The position numbers and the translations under genes are program-made. The notes beneath the pieces are model-generated. The model saw nothing but the letters and a program-made list of their open reading frames with translations. It did not search any database and was not told the DNA's origin. Of a stretch of 64,000 nt of DNA, positions 34,788 through 45,002 are shown one piece after another. Source of the stretch: Actinoplanes flavus (GTDB lineage Bacteria; Actinomycetota; Actinomycetes; Mycobacteriales; Micromonosporaceae); the NCBI RefSeq assembly GCF_017592555.1, contig NZ_JAGFNS010000006.1, positions 282,038 through 346,037 on the forward strand, read 5' to 3'. The stretch's first letter is position 1. Every line of letters starts with the position of its first letter.

Positions 34788-35369
34788 ATGTCGTACCTCG
34801 ACGACTTCTTCGAGGAGCAGAGCGAGATCATCGAGCGGTTCGGGTGGGCCGTCGTGCACGTCCTGCCGGGTGACGACGATCCGGTGGAGACGGTCCCTTT
34901 CGCCTACACGGTGGGCCTCACCGGCTACGGCTATCCCGAGCTGGCCATCGCCGGGGTGCCCCCGGAGGTCGGCCACCAACTGCTCAACGAGGTGGCCGGG
35001 CGGGTCCGCGACGAGGGCCTCCAGCTGCGCCACGGTCACCGCATCCGCGGCCTGATCACCGGCCGGGAGGTGCGGATCGTGGGCGGCGACATCCGGGCCG
35101 AGCTGTTCCCCGGCGCCGCCCTGATGCGCTACGGCGACGACCGGGTGCGGTTGTTGCAGCTCGCCTGGCCCGACCCGGGCGACCGGTTCCCCTGGCAGAG
35201 CGGCTACGACGCGGCGCGCTTCCCACAGCCCACACTGGGCGCTCCCCTCACCCGGGCCGGCCGCCGTTGCGCCGCCCTCCGCGGTCTCCCGGGCGGCGCC
35301 CGCCGCCGCCGGGCGCCCCGGTCCCGCCGGGACTCCCCGGGCGGCGAGGGCGGCGGCCTCCGCCCGTGA
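34788..35369 (+). CDS. DUF4262 domain-containing protein
   Basis: A 193-residue protein. Residues 1-145 match the DUF4262 pattern: FGWAVVHVLPGDDD, FAYTVGLTGYGYPELAIAGV and VRLLQLAWPDPGDRFPW. Function of the family is not established. The last ~40 residues are Arg/Gly/Pro-rich and probably disordered. ATG at 34788 gives the usual short N-terminus. It is flanked by, but not obviously part of, the polysaccharide cluster. Confidence 0.82.
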   Translation: MSYLDDFFEEQSEIIERFGWAVVHVLPGDDDPVETVPFAYTVGLTGYGYPELAIAGVPPEVGHQLLNEVAGRVRDEGLQLRHGHRIRGLITGREVRIVGGDIRAELFPGAALMRYGDDRVRLLQLAWPDPGDRFPWQSGYDAARFPQPTLGAPLTRAGRRCAALRGLPGGARRRRAPRSRRDSPGGEGGGLRP

Positions 35370-35372
35370 CGA

Positions 35373-36176
35373 TCAGCGCCGGCCGGCCCAGCGCGGCGCC
35401 CAGGCCAGGAGCCGGAGAGCGTAGGGGGCGTCCCGGCGCAGGTAACGACCGGCCAGGCGGCGCGGTTCGGCGCCGAGGCGGTGGACCCACTCCAGGCCGC
35501 TGCGCTGCATCCAGAGCGGGGCGCGCCCGACGTCACCGGCGACGAAGTTGACCGCGGCCCCGCAGCCGACGAACCAGGTTCGGGGCAGGTCGCGGCGGAG
35601 ACGCTCGATGACGTCCTCCTGCTTGGGGAAACCGAGCCCGACGAAGACCAGATCCGGCTCGGCGCCGATCACCGTCGCACAGAAGCCGGCATAGGTGCTC
35701 TCGTCGAGCTCGAAGCCGTAATCGGGGCTGATCGTGCCGGCGATCCGCAGACCGGGGCACGCGGCGGCGAGCTTGGCGGCCGCCCGGGCCGCGCCGTCGC
35801 CGGACCCGGCGGCCGAGGCCTTGCGCGCGGGGGTCCCACCGATCACGAAGATCGAGCGGCCGTCGCGGCCGAGACCCTCGGAGAGGGACCAGATCAGGCT
35901 GCTGCCGGCCACCCGCTCGGGCAGCGGGGCACCGCCGAGGCGGCTGGCCCAGATCAGCGGCATGCCGTCGGCGACGATGAGGTCGGCGTCGTCGAGATGG
36001 CGGCGGACGGCCGGGTCGGCGGCGGCGCGGCGGAGGATGTCGATGTTCGGGGTGACGATGCGGCCACCGCGGCCGTGGGCGAGCGCGTCCCGGACTGCGG
36101 CCACGACCTCGTCCTCGGTGATGCGGTCGATACCGGTGCCGTCCAGCTGCACACGGTCGAAAGCCTCGATAGTCAC
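35373..36176 (-). CDS. WecG/TagA/CpsF family glycosyltransferase
   Basis: A 267-residue GT26 enzyme, matching WecG, TagA and CpsF. Motifs are IVTPNIDILRRAAADP, LIVADGMPLIWASRLGG, SIFVIGGTPA and PDLVFVGLGFPKQEDVIERL, with WFVGCGAAVNFVAGDVGRAP near the end. In the family it transfers ManNAc, ManNAcA or glucose from a UDP-sugar to the lipid-linked first sugar. GTG at 36176 is preceded by AAGGAGG. It is divergent from the second sulfotransferase, so the EPS cluster has at least three transcription units. Donor sugar unknown. Confidence 0.9.
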   Translation of the reverse strand: MTIEAFDRVQLDGTGIDRITEDEVVAAVRDALAHGRGGRIVTPNIDILRRAAADPAVRRHLDDADLIVADGMPLIWASRLGGAPLPERVAGSSLIWSLSEGLGRDGRSIFVIGGTPARKASAAGSGDGAARAAAKLAAACPGLRIAGTISPDYGFELDESTYAGFCATVIGAEPDLVFVGLGFPKQEDVIERLRRDLPRTWFVGCGAAVNFVAGDVGRAPLWMQRSGLEWVHRLGAEPRRLAGRYLRRDAPYALRLLAWAPRWAGRR

Positions 36177-36238
36177 CTAACGCCTCCTTCTGCCTCTTTC
36201 ACTCGTTACCTGAGCGAAACGAGCGAAGGCGAGCCAAA

Positions 36239-37171
36239 GTGGCACAAGTGCTTTTTCTGGGCGGATTCGGACGTAGCGGAACCACACTCGTCGAACGCCT
36301 GCTCGGGGAACTGCCCGGGATGTGTGCGCTCGGCGAGATCGTCCACCTCTGGCAACGCGACATCCGGGACGACGAGCGGTGCGGTTGCGGCGCCCGGTTC
36401 TCCGGCTGCGCGTTCTGGCGGCGCGTCGGCGACCTGGCCTTCAACGGCTGGGCCAACGTCGACGTCGACCGGGTCCACGCCCTCCGCGACGCGGTCGAAC
36501 GGACCCGGCACATCCCACGACTCGCCTCGGCCACCGCCGCCACCGACGAGGTCCGCGAGTACGCCTCCTACTACGCCCGGGTCTACGCCGCCGCGGCCGA
36601 GGTGTCCGGCGCCCGGATGGTGATCGACTCCTCCAAGCACTCGGCCCTGGCCCACGTGCTGCGCTGGGCGGACGACGTGGACCTGAAAGTGGTGCACGTG
36701 GTCCGCGACGCGCGCGGGGTGGCGTACTCCTGGACCAAGACGGTGACCCGGCCGGAGACCGACGGCACCGACGAGATGACCCGCTACTCCCCGGGCCGCT
36801 CGGCGGTGCTGTGGAACGCGCACAACGCCGCCTTCGGCCTGCTGGCCCGCCGCGGCGTGCCGGTGTACCGGATCCGCTACGAGGAGTTCCTCACCGACCC
36901 GCGGGCCGGGCTGATCCGCCTGGCCGACTTCGCCGGCCTCCCCCTGCACCCCGAGAACCTGGACTTCCTCCGGAAGGAGCACGCCGACCTGCGGGTCGGG
37001 CACAGCGCGGCGGGCAATCCGATGCGCTTCACCGTCGGCCGGCTGGCGCTGCGCCGCGACGACGCCTGGGTCCGCGCCCTGCCCAGTGCCCAGCGCCGCC
37101 TGGTGGGCGCGGTCTGCGGGCCGCTGTTGCGGGCGTACGGCTACCCGCTGAACATCGCTTCGGAGGCATGA
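36239..37171 (+). CDS. Second sulfotransferase, EPS cluster
   Basis: A 310-residue sulfotransferase distinct from the one at 30221-31099. The PAPS loop is GGFGRSGTTLVERLL (8-22) and the 3'-phosphate motif is VVRDARGVAYSW (154-165). A Cys-rich segment (RCGCGARFSGCAFW, 47-60) is seen in a bacterial subfamily and might bind metal or form disulfides. GTG at 36239 with GAAGG upstream. The next gene, a GT2 transferase, starts at its stop. Sulfation of a sugar in the same repeat unit is the likely role; acceptor unknown. Confidence 0.88.
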   Translation: MAQVLFLGGFGRSGTTLVERLLGELPGMCALGEIVHLWQRDIRDDERCGCGARFSGCAFWRRVGDLAFNGWANVDVDRVHALRDAVERTRHIPRLASATAATDEVREYASYYARVYAAAAEVSGARMVIDSSKHSALAHVLRWADDVDLKVVHVVRDARGVAYSWTKTVTRPETDGTDEMTRYSPGRSAVLWNAHNAAFGLLARRGVPVYRIRYEEFLTDPRAGLIRLADFAGLPLHPENLDFLRKEHADLRVGHSAAGNPMRFTVGRLALRRDDAWVRALPSAQRRLVGAVCGPLLRAYGYPLNIASEA

Positions 37172-38085
37172 TGAACTGGCCGTCGGTCGGGGTCGTGATC
37201 CCCACCCGAAACCGCCCCGAGCTGGTCCGCCGCGCGATCGCCGCGGTTCGCGAGCAGCGTTACCCGGGCGACCTCAAGGTCGTCGTGGTGTACGACCAGA
37301 CCGAGCCGGACTACCTGCTGGCGTCCACCGACGGCGTACCGGTGCTGGTCCTGACGAACTGGCGGGCCTCCGGGCTGGCCGGCGCCCGCAACACCGGGCT
37401 GCTGGCGCTGGACACCGAGCTGATGGCGTTCTGCGACGACGACGACCAGTGGCTGCCGGACAAGCTGCGCCGTCAGGTGGCGGCGCTGCTCGCGGAGCCG
37501 TCGGCCGAGTTCGCCACGTGTGCGATCGAGGTCGAGTACGAGGGCCGCCGCACCCCCCGGCTGGCCGGCCGGAGCCGGGTGAGCGTGACGGACCTGGCCC
37601 GCTCGCGGATGGCGATGCTGCATTCGTCGTCGTTCCTGCTCCGCCGGGAGGCGCTGGCCGAGGACGCGATCGGGCTGGTCGCCGAGGACGCGCCGGGCAG
37701 CCAGAACGAGGATTGGGACCTACTGCTAAGGGCGGCCCGCCGGAGTCCGATCGTTCATTTGGACGAGCCGTTGGTCCGGGTGCTGTGGGGGCGGACCTCG
37801 CAGTACGCGTACGAGTACGCCACCAAGATCTCGTCGCTGCGCTGGATGATGCGGCGGCACCCGGAGATCAGCGGCTGCGGTCCCGGGGCGGCCCGGGTGT
37901 ACGGACAGCTGGCCTGCTGGTCGGCGGCGTCCGGCAACCGGGGCGCGGCCTGGCGCTACAGCAAGGAGGCGGTCCGGGCGAACTGGCGCGAGCCGCGAAC
38001 CGCCATCGCGCTGGCCGCCATGACCGGAGCGGTGAAGGTGGAGAACGTGCTGTCGGCCCTGCACAAACGCGGCCGGGGTATCTGA
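37171..38085 (+). CDS. Family 2 glycosyltransferase
   Basis: A GT-A fold glycosyltransferase of about 304 residues. The N-terminus is VGVVIPTRNRPELVRRAI, the metal-binding acidic motif is MAFCDDDDQWLPDKL, and the acceptor-side motif is QNEDWDLLLRAAR. It would add a sugar from a nucleotide donor to the growing repeat unit. Two adjacent ATGs (37168 and 37171) are in frame. The second is preferred because GGAGG at 37162-37166 is too close to the first. It is translationally coupled to the sulfotransferase. Confidence 0.88.
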   Translation: MNWPSVGVVIPTRNRPELVRRAIAAVREQRYPGDLKVVVVYDQTEPDYLLASTDGVPVLVLTNWRASGLAGARNTGLLALDTELMAFCDDDDQWLPDKLRRQVAALLAEPSAEFATCAIEVEYEGRRTPRLAGRSRVSVTDLARSRMAMLHSSSFLLRREALAEDAIGLVAEDAPGSQNEDWDLLLRAARRSPIVHLDEPLVRVLWGRTSQYAYEYATKISSLRWMMRRHPEISGCGPGAARVYGQLACWSAASGNRGAAWRYSKEAVRANWREPRTAIALAAMTGAVKVENVLSALHKRGRGI

Positions 38086-38120
38086 ACTCACCCTTTCGAA
38101 CCGACCCGATCACGGGGTAC

Positions 38121-38140
38121 TGTTCGAGTGTGTTCGAATT
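38121..38140. promoter_or_regulatory. Direct repeats, candidate DeoR operator
   Basis: Two tandem ten-base units, TGTTCGAGTG and TGTTCGAATT, sit 16 bp before the start of the DeoR gene; the spacing equals one helical turn. A related TTCGAA lies at 38095-38100. DeoR-family repressors often bind direct repeats at their own promoter, so autoregulation is likely but unproven. Confidence 0.5.
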
Positions 38141-38155
38141 AGTGCGGTCCAACTG

Positions 38156-38928
38156 ATGTTGGCACAGCAGAGACAGGCCGCGATCCTCGACCGGGTCCGC
38201 GCCACCGGCGGCGTCCGGGTCACCGAGCTCGCCGCCGAGTACGGCGTCTCCGACATGACGATCCGCCGTGACCTGGAAGCCCTCGCCGACCGTGGTTTGC
38301 TGGCGAAGGTACATGGTGGGGCGACCACCGTCAGTCCCGGTTCGGCGCACGAGCCCGGCTTCGCCGCCAAGTCGGTGCGCCAGCGCGGGGAGAAGACGGC
38401 GATCGCCATGCGGGCGGCCGCCATGGTCTCCCCCGGCGACGCCATCGCCCTGTCCGCCGGCACCACCACGGCGGAGCTGGCGCAGCGCCTCGTCGACGTG
38501 CCGAGCCTGACCGTGGTGACCAACTCGATCCCGGTCGCCGACGTCTTCTACCGCGCCGGCCGCCCGGATCAGACGGTCGTGCTCACCGGCGGCACCCGGA
38601 CCCCCTCGGATGCGCTGGTCGGCCCGGTGGCGGTGGCCGCCATCGGCACCCTGCACCTGGACATGCTGTTCCTCGGCGTGCACGGGATGAGCGAGCGCGC
38701 CGGATACACCACCCCCAACCTCATGGAGGCCGACGTCAACCGGGCCCTCGTGGAGGCCGCCGAGCGCCTGGTGGTGCTCGCCGACCACACCAAGTGGGGC
38801 ACCGTCGGCATCTCCTCGATCGTGCCGTTGGCCCGTGCCGACGTGTTGATCACCGACGACGGCCTGGAGGCCGGCGCCCGTGACCTCCTCACGGAAACTG
38901 TCCCCGAACTCGTGGTGGTGAATCCCCA

Positions 38929-38932
<4 letters not shown>
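38156..38932 (+). CDS. DeoR/GlpR family transcriptional regulator
   Basis: A 258-residue DeoR regulator. The N-terminal helix-turn-helix is VRVTELAAEYGVSDMTIRRD, followed by the conserved GLLAKVHGGA. The C-terminal sugar-phosphate sensor has ALSAGTTTAELAQRL and VVLADHTKWG. It overlaps galT by 4 nt, so it probably represses the gal genes in response to a phosphorylated galactose or related metabolite. ATG at 38156 is preceded by tandem TGTTCGA repeats that may be its operator. Confidence 0.93.
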
Positions 38933-40014
<1,082 letters not shown>

Positions 40015-40111
40015 CACGGCGCCGAACCTCTTTCAACCTGGCATCGGGCGGAAACCATCACGGCCGTGGACCGGCGCCGGGTGCCTTCGCCCTCGCCACG
40101 GTGAAAAGGTT

Positions 40112-40145
40112 CGGTGGGGAGGCCCGGGACAAGGCCTCCCCACCG
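40112..40145. terminator. Bidirectional terminator between galT and adhE
   Basis: Perfect 13-bp stem CGGTGGGGAGGCC (40112-40124) / GGCCTCCCCACCG (40133-40145) with an 8-nt loop, lying between the two convergent stops. Confidence 0.8.
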
Positions 40146-40170
40146 TGCAACGAGCCGCGCGGGCTACCGG

Positions 40171-42744
40171 TTACCGCCCGTAGTAGGCCTCCTTCATGAT
40201 CCGTTCGAGGTCGGCCAGCATCGGCATCCGCGGGTTGGCCGGCGCGCACTGGTCCAGGTAGGCGTTCATGGCCTGCCGCGGCAGCGCGTCCAGGAACTCC
40301 TTCTCGTCCACGCCGGCGGCCTGGAAGGACGACGGGATGCCGACGGCCGCGCGCAGCCGCTCGACGGCCCGGGCGTAGGACTCGACGCCCTGCTCCGGGG
40401 TGTCGGCGGGCAGGCCCAGGTGCCGGGCGATGTCCTGGAAGCGCTCGGGGGCGATGTACCGCTCGTACTTCGGCCAACTGTTCAGCTTCGACGGCACGGT
40501 GCCGTTGTGCCGGATCACGTGCGGCAACAGGATCGCGTTGGTCCGGCCGTGCGCCACGTGGAAACTCGCGCCCAGGGTGTGTGCCATGGCGTGCACGATG
40601 CCGAGGAACGCGTTGCCGAAGGACATGCCGGCGATCGTCCCGGCGTTGTGCATCTTCTCCCGGGCGACCGGGTCCTCCGGGCCGGCGGTGACCGCGCGCT
40701 CCAGGTTGCCGAAGATCAGCTTGATGGCGTGCAGGGCGAGGCCGTCGGTGAAGTCGCTGGCATACACCGAGACGTACGCCTCGGTGGCGTGGGTCAGCGC
40801 GTCGAAGCCGCTGTCCGCGGTGACCACCGGCGGCAGGTCCTTGGTCAGGTGCGGGTCGATGATCGCCACGCTCGGGGTGAGCGCGTAGTCGGCCAGCGGG
40901 TACTTCTGCCCGGTCGCGGTGTCGGTGATCACCGCGAACGGGGTGACCTCGGCGCCGGTGCCGGAGGTGGTCGGCACGCAGACCAGCTTGGCCAGACCGC
41001 CCAGGGCCGGGAACTTGAAGGCCCGTTTGCGGACGTCGAAGAACTTCTCCTTCATGTCCGCGAAGTCGACGTCCGGGTGCTCGTAGAGCAGCCACATCAC
41101 CTTCGCGGCGTCCATCGGTGAGCCGCCGCCCAGCGCGATGATCGTGTCCGGCCGGAAGGAGCGCATCAGGGCCGCGCCGGTCTGCACCGTCTCGATGCTG
41201 GGCTCCGGCTCGACACCGTCGATCACCTGGATGGTCACCGGCTCCGGGCGCTCGCGCAGCACGTTGCTGATCCGGTCGACGTACCCGAGCCTGGTCATGG
41301 TGTGGTCGGTGACGATGGTGACCCGGGAGACCTCGGGCATGTCCCGGAAGTACCGGATGGCGTGCGGCTCGAAGTACATCTTGGCCGGCACCTTGAACCA
41401 CTGCATGTTGTTCGTCCTACGGCCGATGCGCTTGATGTTGAGCAGGTTGAGGGCGGACACGTTGTCGGAGACCGAGGTGTGCCCGTAGCTGCCGCAGCCC
41501 AGGGTCAGCGAGGGCCGGAAGCCGTTGTAGATGTCGCCGATGCCGCCCTGCGAGGCGGGCGCGTTCCAGATGATCCGGACCGCCTTCATCCGCTTGCCGA
41601 ACCGCTCCGACAGTTCGGCGTCCCTGGCGTGCACGACCGCGCTGTGCCCGAGCCCGTGGAACTCGACCATCCGCTCGGCGTACCGGATGCCCTGCTCCTC
41701 GTCCCCGGCCCGGAGCACGGCCAGCACCGGGCAGAGCTTCTCCCGGCTCAGCGGCTCGGCCGGGCCGACATCGGTGATCTCGGCGAGCAGGACCGAGGTG
41801 TCCGCGGGCACGCCGAAGCCGGCCCGCGCGGCGATCCAGACCGGCGACTGCCCGACGACGGCGGGGTTCAGCTTCCGCCCGTCCGGGAAGAGGAACCGCT
41901 CCAGCAGCGCCTTCTCCTCCGGCCGCACCCGGTAGGCGTGCAGCCGCGCGAACTCGTCCAGCGCTCCGTCGGCGATCCGCTCGTCGAGGATGACGGCCTG
42001 CTCCGAGGCGCAGATCATGCCGTTGTCGAAGGTCTTCGACAGCACGATGTCGTGGACCGCGCGGACCACGTCGGCGGACGCGTGGACGTAGGCCGGAACG
42101 TTGCCGGCGCCGACGCCGAGGGCCGGCTTGCCGGTCGAGTAGGCGGCCCGGACCATCGCGTTGCCGCCGGTGGCCAGGATCGTGGCGACGCCCGGGTGGT
42201 TCATCAGGGCGGCGGTGGCCTCGATGGACGGCTGCTCGATCCACTGGACGCAGTGCTTCGGGGCGCCGGCCGCGATCGCCGCGTCCCGGACCACCCGCGC
42301 CGCCTCGGCGCTGCACCGCTGGGCGTTCGGGTGGAAGGCGAAGACGATCGGGTTGCGGGTCTTCAGCGCCAGCAGCGCCTTGAAGATGGTGGTGGAGGTG
42401 GGGTTGGTCACCGGCGTCACGGCGCAGACCACACCGACCGGGTCGGCGATCTCGGTGATGCCGTCGACGTCGTCGCGGTGGATGACGCCGACCGTGCGCA
42501 TGCCGGCCATGCTGTTCGTGACGTGCTCACAGGCGAAGATGTTCTTGACGGCCTTGTCCTCGAACACACCGCGCCCGGTCTCCTCGACCGCCGCCCTGGC
42601 CAACTCGCCATGCTTGTCCAGCGCGGCCACGGAGGCCTTGCCGACGATGTGGTCGACCTGCTCCTGTGTGAAGTCCGCGTAGTCGGCGAGAGCCTTCTCC
42701 GCGTCCCGCACCAGTAGGTCGATCGTCGCCTCCAGCTCGCTCAC
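40171..42744 (-). CDS. adhE: Bifunctional aldehyde-alcohol dehydrogenase AdhE
   Basis: An 857-residue AdhE. The N-terminal acetyl-CoA-reducing aldehyde dehydrogenase (about 1-440) has catalytic Cys245 (GMICASEQAV). The C-terminal iron-dependent alcohol dehydrogenase has GGGSPMDAAK for NAD and HAMAHTLGASFHVAHG for iron ligands. It converts acetyl-CoA to ethanol through acetaldehyde and regenerates NAD+ under oxygen limitation. GTG start at 42744. Single-gene unit bounded by hairpins. Presence in a likely aerobic actinomycete points to an oxygen-limitation response. Confidence 0.95.
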   Translation of the reverse strand: MSELEATIDLLVRDAEKALADYADFTQEQVDHIVGKASVAALDKHGELARAAVEETGRGVFEDKAVKNIFACEHVTNSMAGMRTVGVIHRDDVDGITEIADPVGVVCAVTPVTNPTSTTIFKALLALKTRNPIVFAFHPNAQRCSAEAARVVRDAAIAAGAPKHCVQWIEQPSIEATAALMNHPGVATILATGGNAMVRAAYSTGKPALGVGAGNVPAYVHASADVVRAVHDIVLSKTFDNGMICASEQAVILDERIADGALDEFARLHAYRVRPEEKALLERFLFPDGRKLNPAVVGQSPVWIAARAGFGVPADTSVLLAEITDVGPAEPLSREKLCPVLAVLRAGDEEQGIRYAERMVEFHGLGHSAVVHARDAELSERFGKRMKAVRIIWNAPASQGGIGDIYNGFRPSLTLGCGSYGHTSVSDNVSALNLLNIKRIGRRTNNMQWFKVPAKMYFEPHAIRYFRDMPEVSRVTIVTDHTMTRLGYVDRISNVLRERPEPVTIQVIDGVEPEPSIETVQTGAALMRSFRPDTIIALGGGSPMDAAKVMWLLYEHPDVDFADMKEKFFDVRKRAFKFPALGGLAKLVCVPTTSGTGAEVTPFAVITDTATGQKYPLADYALTPSVAIIDPHLTKDLPPVVTADSGFDALTHATEAYVSVYASDFTDGLALHAIKLIFGNLERAVTAGPEDPVAREKMHNAGTIAGMSFGNAFLGIVHAMAHTLGASFHVAHGRTNAILLPHVIRHNGTVPSKLNSWPKYERYIAPERFQDIARHLGLPADTPEQGVESYARAVERLRAAVGIPSSFQAAGVDEKEFLDALPRQAMNAYLDQCAPANPRMPMLADLERIMKEAYYGR

Positions 42745-42851
42745 GATCTCTTCCCCTCGCCTCGGGTCGGCGGGGATCCATCCCCGCCGCTTTCATCCTT
42801 GGCCGGGCGGGGATCGGTGTACGCGGCGCGAAGGCCCGTTCTGAAAGGACG

Positions 42852-42885
42852 AAGGTCCCGCCGGCACGGTGGCCGGCGGGACCTT
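42852..42885 (-). terminator. Terminator of icd
   Basis: Perfect 14-bp stem AAGGTCCCGCCGGC (42852-42865) / GCCGGCGGGACCTT (42872-42885) with a 6-nt loop, 20 nt after the icd stop. Confidence 0.82.
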
Positions 42886-42904
42886 GGAGGTGTTACCGCT
42901 GAAT

Positions 42905-44122
42905 TCAGGCGGCGAGCTTGCGCGCCAGGTTCTCGTCCAGAGCGTTCATGAACTCGTCAGTGGACAGCCACGGGGCGTCGCGGCCGATCAGCAGCGCGAG
43001 GTCCTTGGTCATCTGGCCACCCTCGACGGTCTCGATGCAGACCCGCTCGAGCTTCTCGGCGAACTCGGTCACCTCGGGGGTGCCGTCCAGCTTGCCACGG
43101 TGCTTGAGGCCGCCGGTCCAGGCGAAGATCGAGGCGATCGGGTTGGTCGAGGTCTTCTCGCCCTTCTGCCACTGCCGGTAGTGCCGGGTGACGGTGCCGT
43201 GGGCGGCCTCGGCCTCGACGGTCTGGCCGTCCGGGGTCATCAGCACGCTGGTCATCAGACCGAGCGAGCCGAAGCCCTGGGCGACCGTGTCGGACTGCAC
43301 GTCGCCGTCGTAGTTCTTGCAGGCCCAGACGTAGCCGCCCTCCCACTTCAGGGCGGCGGCGACCATGTCGTCGATCAGCCGGTGCTCGTAGGTGAGACCG
43401 GCCTCCTTGAACTGGTCCGCGAACTCGGTCTCGAAGATCTCCGCGAACAGGTCCTTGAAACGCCCGTCGTAGGCCTTCAGGATCGTGTTCTTGGTGGAGA
43501 GGTAGACCGGGTAGTTACGGGCCAGGCCGTAGCGGAACGAGGCCCGCGCGAAGTCACGGATCGACTCGTCGAAGTTGTACATCGCCATGCCGACGCCACC
43601 GGCCGGGAAGTCCGCGACGTGGAATTCCAGCGGCTCGGAGCCGTCCTCCGGGGTGAAGGTGACGGTGAACTTGCCGGCCTTCGGCGCGACGAAGTCGGTC
43701 GCCTTGTACTGGTCGCCGTGGGCGTGACGGCCGATGATGATCGGCTTGGTCCAGCTCGGTACCAGCCGGGGTACGTTGCTCATGATGATCGGCTCGCGGA
43801 AGACGACGCCGCCGAGGATGTTGCGGATCGTGCCGTTCGGCGACCGCCACATCTTCTTGAGGCCGAACTCCTCGACCCGCGCCTCGTCCGGCGTGATGGT
43901 GGCGCACTTGACGCCCACGCCGTGCCGCTTGATGGCGTTGGCCGAGTCGATCGTCACCTGGTCGTCGGTCTCGTCCCGGTACTGGATCGACAGGTCGTAG
44001 TACTCGAGGTTCACATCGAGGTACGGCAGGATCAGCTGCTCACGAATCTGCTTCCAGATGATCCGGGTCATCTCGTCGCCGTCGATCTCAACGACCGGGT
44101 TCTTGACCTTGATTTTCGCCAT
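42905..44122 (-). CDS. icd: NADP-dependent isocitrate dehydrogenase
   Basis: A 405-residue dimeric, eukaryotic-type isocitrate dehydrogenase. It oxidatively decarboxylates isocitrate to 2-oxoglutarate. Diagnostic blocks are [18 protein letters not shown], the substrate-binding [38 protein letters not shown] with the metal-binding Asp, and [14 protein letters not shown] for cofactor binding. ATG at 44122; the operon is a single gene with its own hairpin terminator. Neighbouring mdh, sucCD and ppc make this a TCA-rich segment. Confidence 0.97.
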   Translation of the reverse strand: MAKIKVKNPVVEIDGDEMTRIIWKQIREQLILPYLDVNLEYYDLSIQYRDETDDQVTIDSANAIKRHGVGVKCATITPDEARVEEFGLKKMWRSPNGTIRNILGGVVFREPIIMSNVPRLVPSWTKPIIIGRHAHGDQYKATDFVAPKAGKFTVTFTPEDGSEPLEFHVADFPAGGVGMAMYNFDESIRDFARASFRYGLARNYPVYLSTKNTILKAYDGRFKDLFAEIFETEFADQFKEAGLTYEHRLIDDMVAAALKWEGGYVWACKNYDGDVQSDTVAQGFGSLGLMTSVLMTPDGQTVEAEAAHGTVTRHYRQWQKGEKTSTNPIASIFAWTGGLKHRGKLDGTPEVTEFAEKLERVCIETVEGGQMTKDLALLIGRDAPWLSTDEFMNALDENLARKLAA

Positions 44123-44314
44123 CGGCCGGCGCTCCTCTCCCGAAACACACGCTTAGCAGTACGAGCGTACTGCCCGCTCCCCGTAGATCGCCGGGCGGCC
44201 CCGTTCCGGCGCTCCCCTCTACCATCCCAGGCCGGGACGAATCGGTACGCCGATCCGCGCCACCGCCCATCACCGAGCGGATCGGTGATGGTGCTCACCC
44301 ATTAGCATCGGGCG

Positions 44315-44953
44315 ATGCCCAAGGCCCGTCCCCGAAACCGGAGAGCCGGACGACGCGTCCCGGCCGTCAAGACCAGGCCGAGCCGTGCGCAAGGCCTGGC
44401 GAAGCCGCCACCGGAGCCGGAACCGGAGCCGAAATCGACCGGGCTCTTCCTGCTCCAGGCGCTCGGCTGGCTGGTCGCCGCAGCCGTCTACCTGGTTCTC
44501 ATGGCGGCCGGCGAGATCACCGCCCAGGCGTACGCCGACGCCGCCCGCTGGCTCACCGGCGGACAGGCGGTCGGCATGGCGTTCGCGGGCTGGCTGATCA
44601 GCTTCGTGCTGTTCGGCGCGGTCTGGGCCCTGATCCTGCTCCGTAAGCGGGTCGCGAGACCGTGGCTGTTCGCCATCGGCGGGGCGGCCACGCTGCTGCT
44701 GCCGACGATCTTCGTGCTCTTCCCGTACAGCGGCAACTACGTCGCGGACCTGGTCGGCGGGACGGGCGGCGCCGCGTTCATCAGCGGTCAGCAGTTCGGC
44801 GCCTGGGCCGGGATCCTCCCGTTTCTGGTGGTGCCGTTCGTGATGTTCAGCGAGCGGCTACGGGACCGGTTCGGCGAGGAGCAGCTCAAGCGGACCACGA
44901 CCGCCCTCACCGTGCTGTTCGTGATCGTGATGCTGTACCTCGGCCTGTATTAG
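44315..44953 (+). CDS. Predicted multi-pass membrane protein
   Basis: A 212-residue protein of unknown function. The first ~40 residues are basic and Pro/Glu-rich (PPPEPEPEPKSTG). About five transmembrane segments follow, including LLQALGWLVAAAVYLVLMAA, GWLISFVLFGAVWALILLR and LTVLFVIVMLYLGLY at the end. No known domain is recognised. Possible start at 44315 (ATG). Divergent from icd and convergent with mdh, with a terminator immediately after the stop. Confidence 0.75.
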   Translation: MPKARPRNRRAGRRVPAVKTRPSRAQGLAKPPPEPEPEPKSTGLFLLQALGWLVAAAVYLVLMAAGEITAQAYADAARWLTGGQAVGMAFAGWLISFVLFGAVWALILLRKRVARPWLFAIGGAATLLLPTIFVLFPYSGNYVADLVGGTGGAAFISGQQFGAWAGILPFLVVPFVMFSERLRDRFGEEQLKRTTTALTVLFVIVMLYLGLY

Positions 44954-44957
44954 AGAC

Positions 44958-44993
44958 GACGAAGGCCGAGGCGATGTCGCCCCGGCCTTCGTC
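44958..44993. terminator. Terminator between membrane protein gene and mdh
   Basis: Stem GACGAAGGCCG (44958-44968) / CGGCCTTCGTC (44983-44993), 11 bp perfect, with an inner GGCGA/TCGCC extension in the loop. Lies 4 nt after the membrane-protein stop. Confidence 0.75.
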
Positions 44994-45002
44994 AGCGAGA
45001 TC

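Noticed and set aside
38085..38155. tRNA-like GTTCGAAT sequence before deoR
   Set aside because: No cloverleaf can be folded around it; the TGTTCGA direct repeats are better read as an operator.
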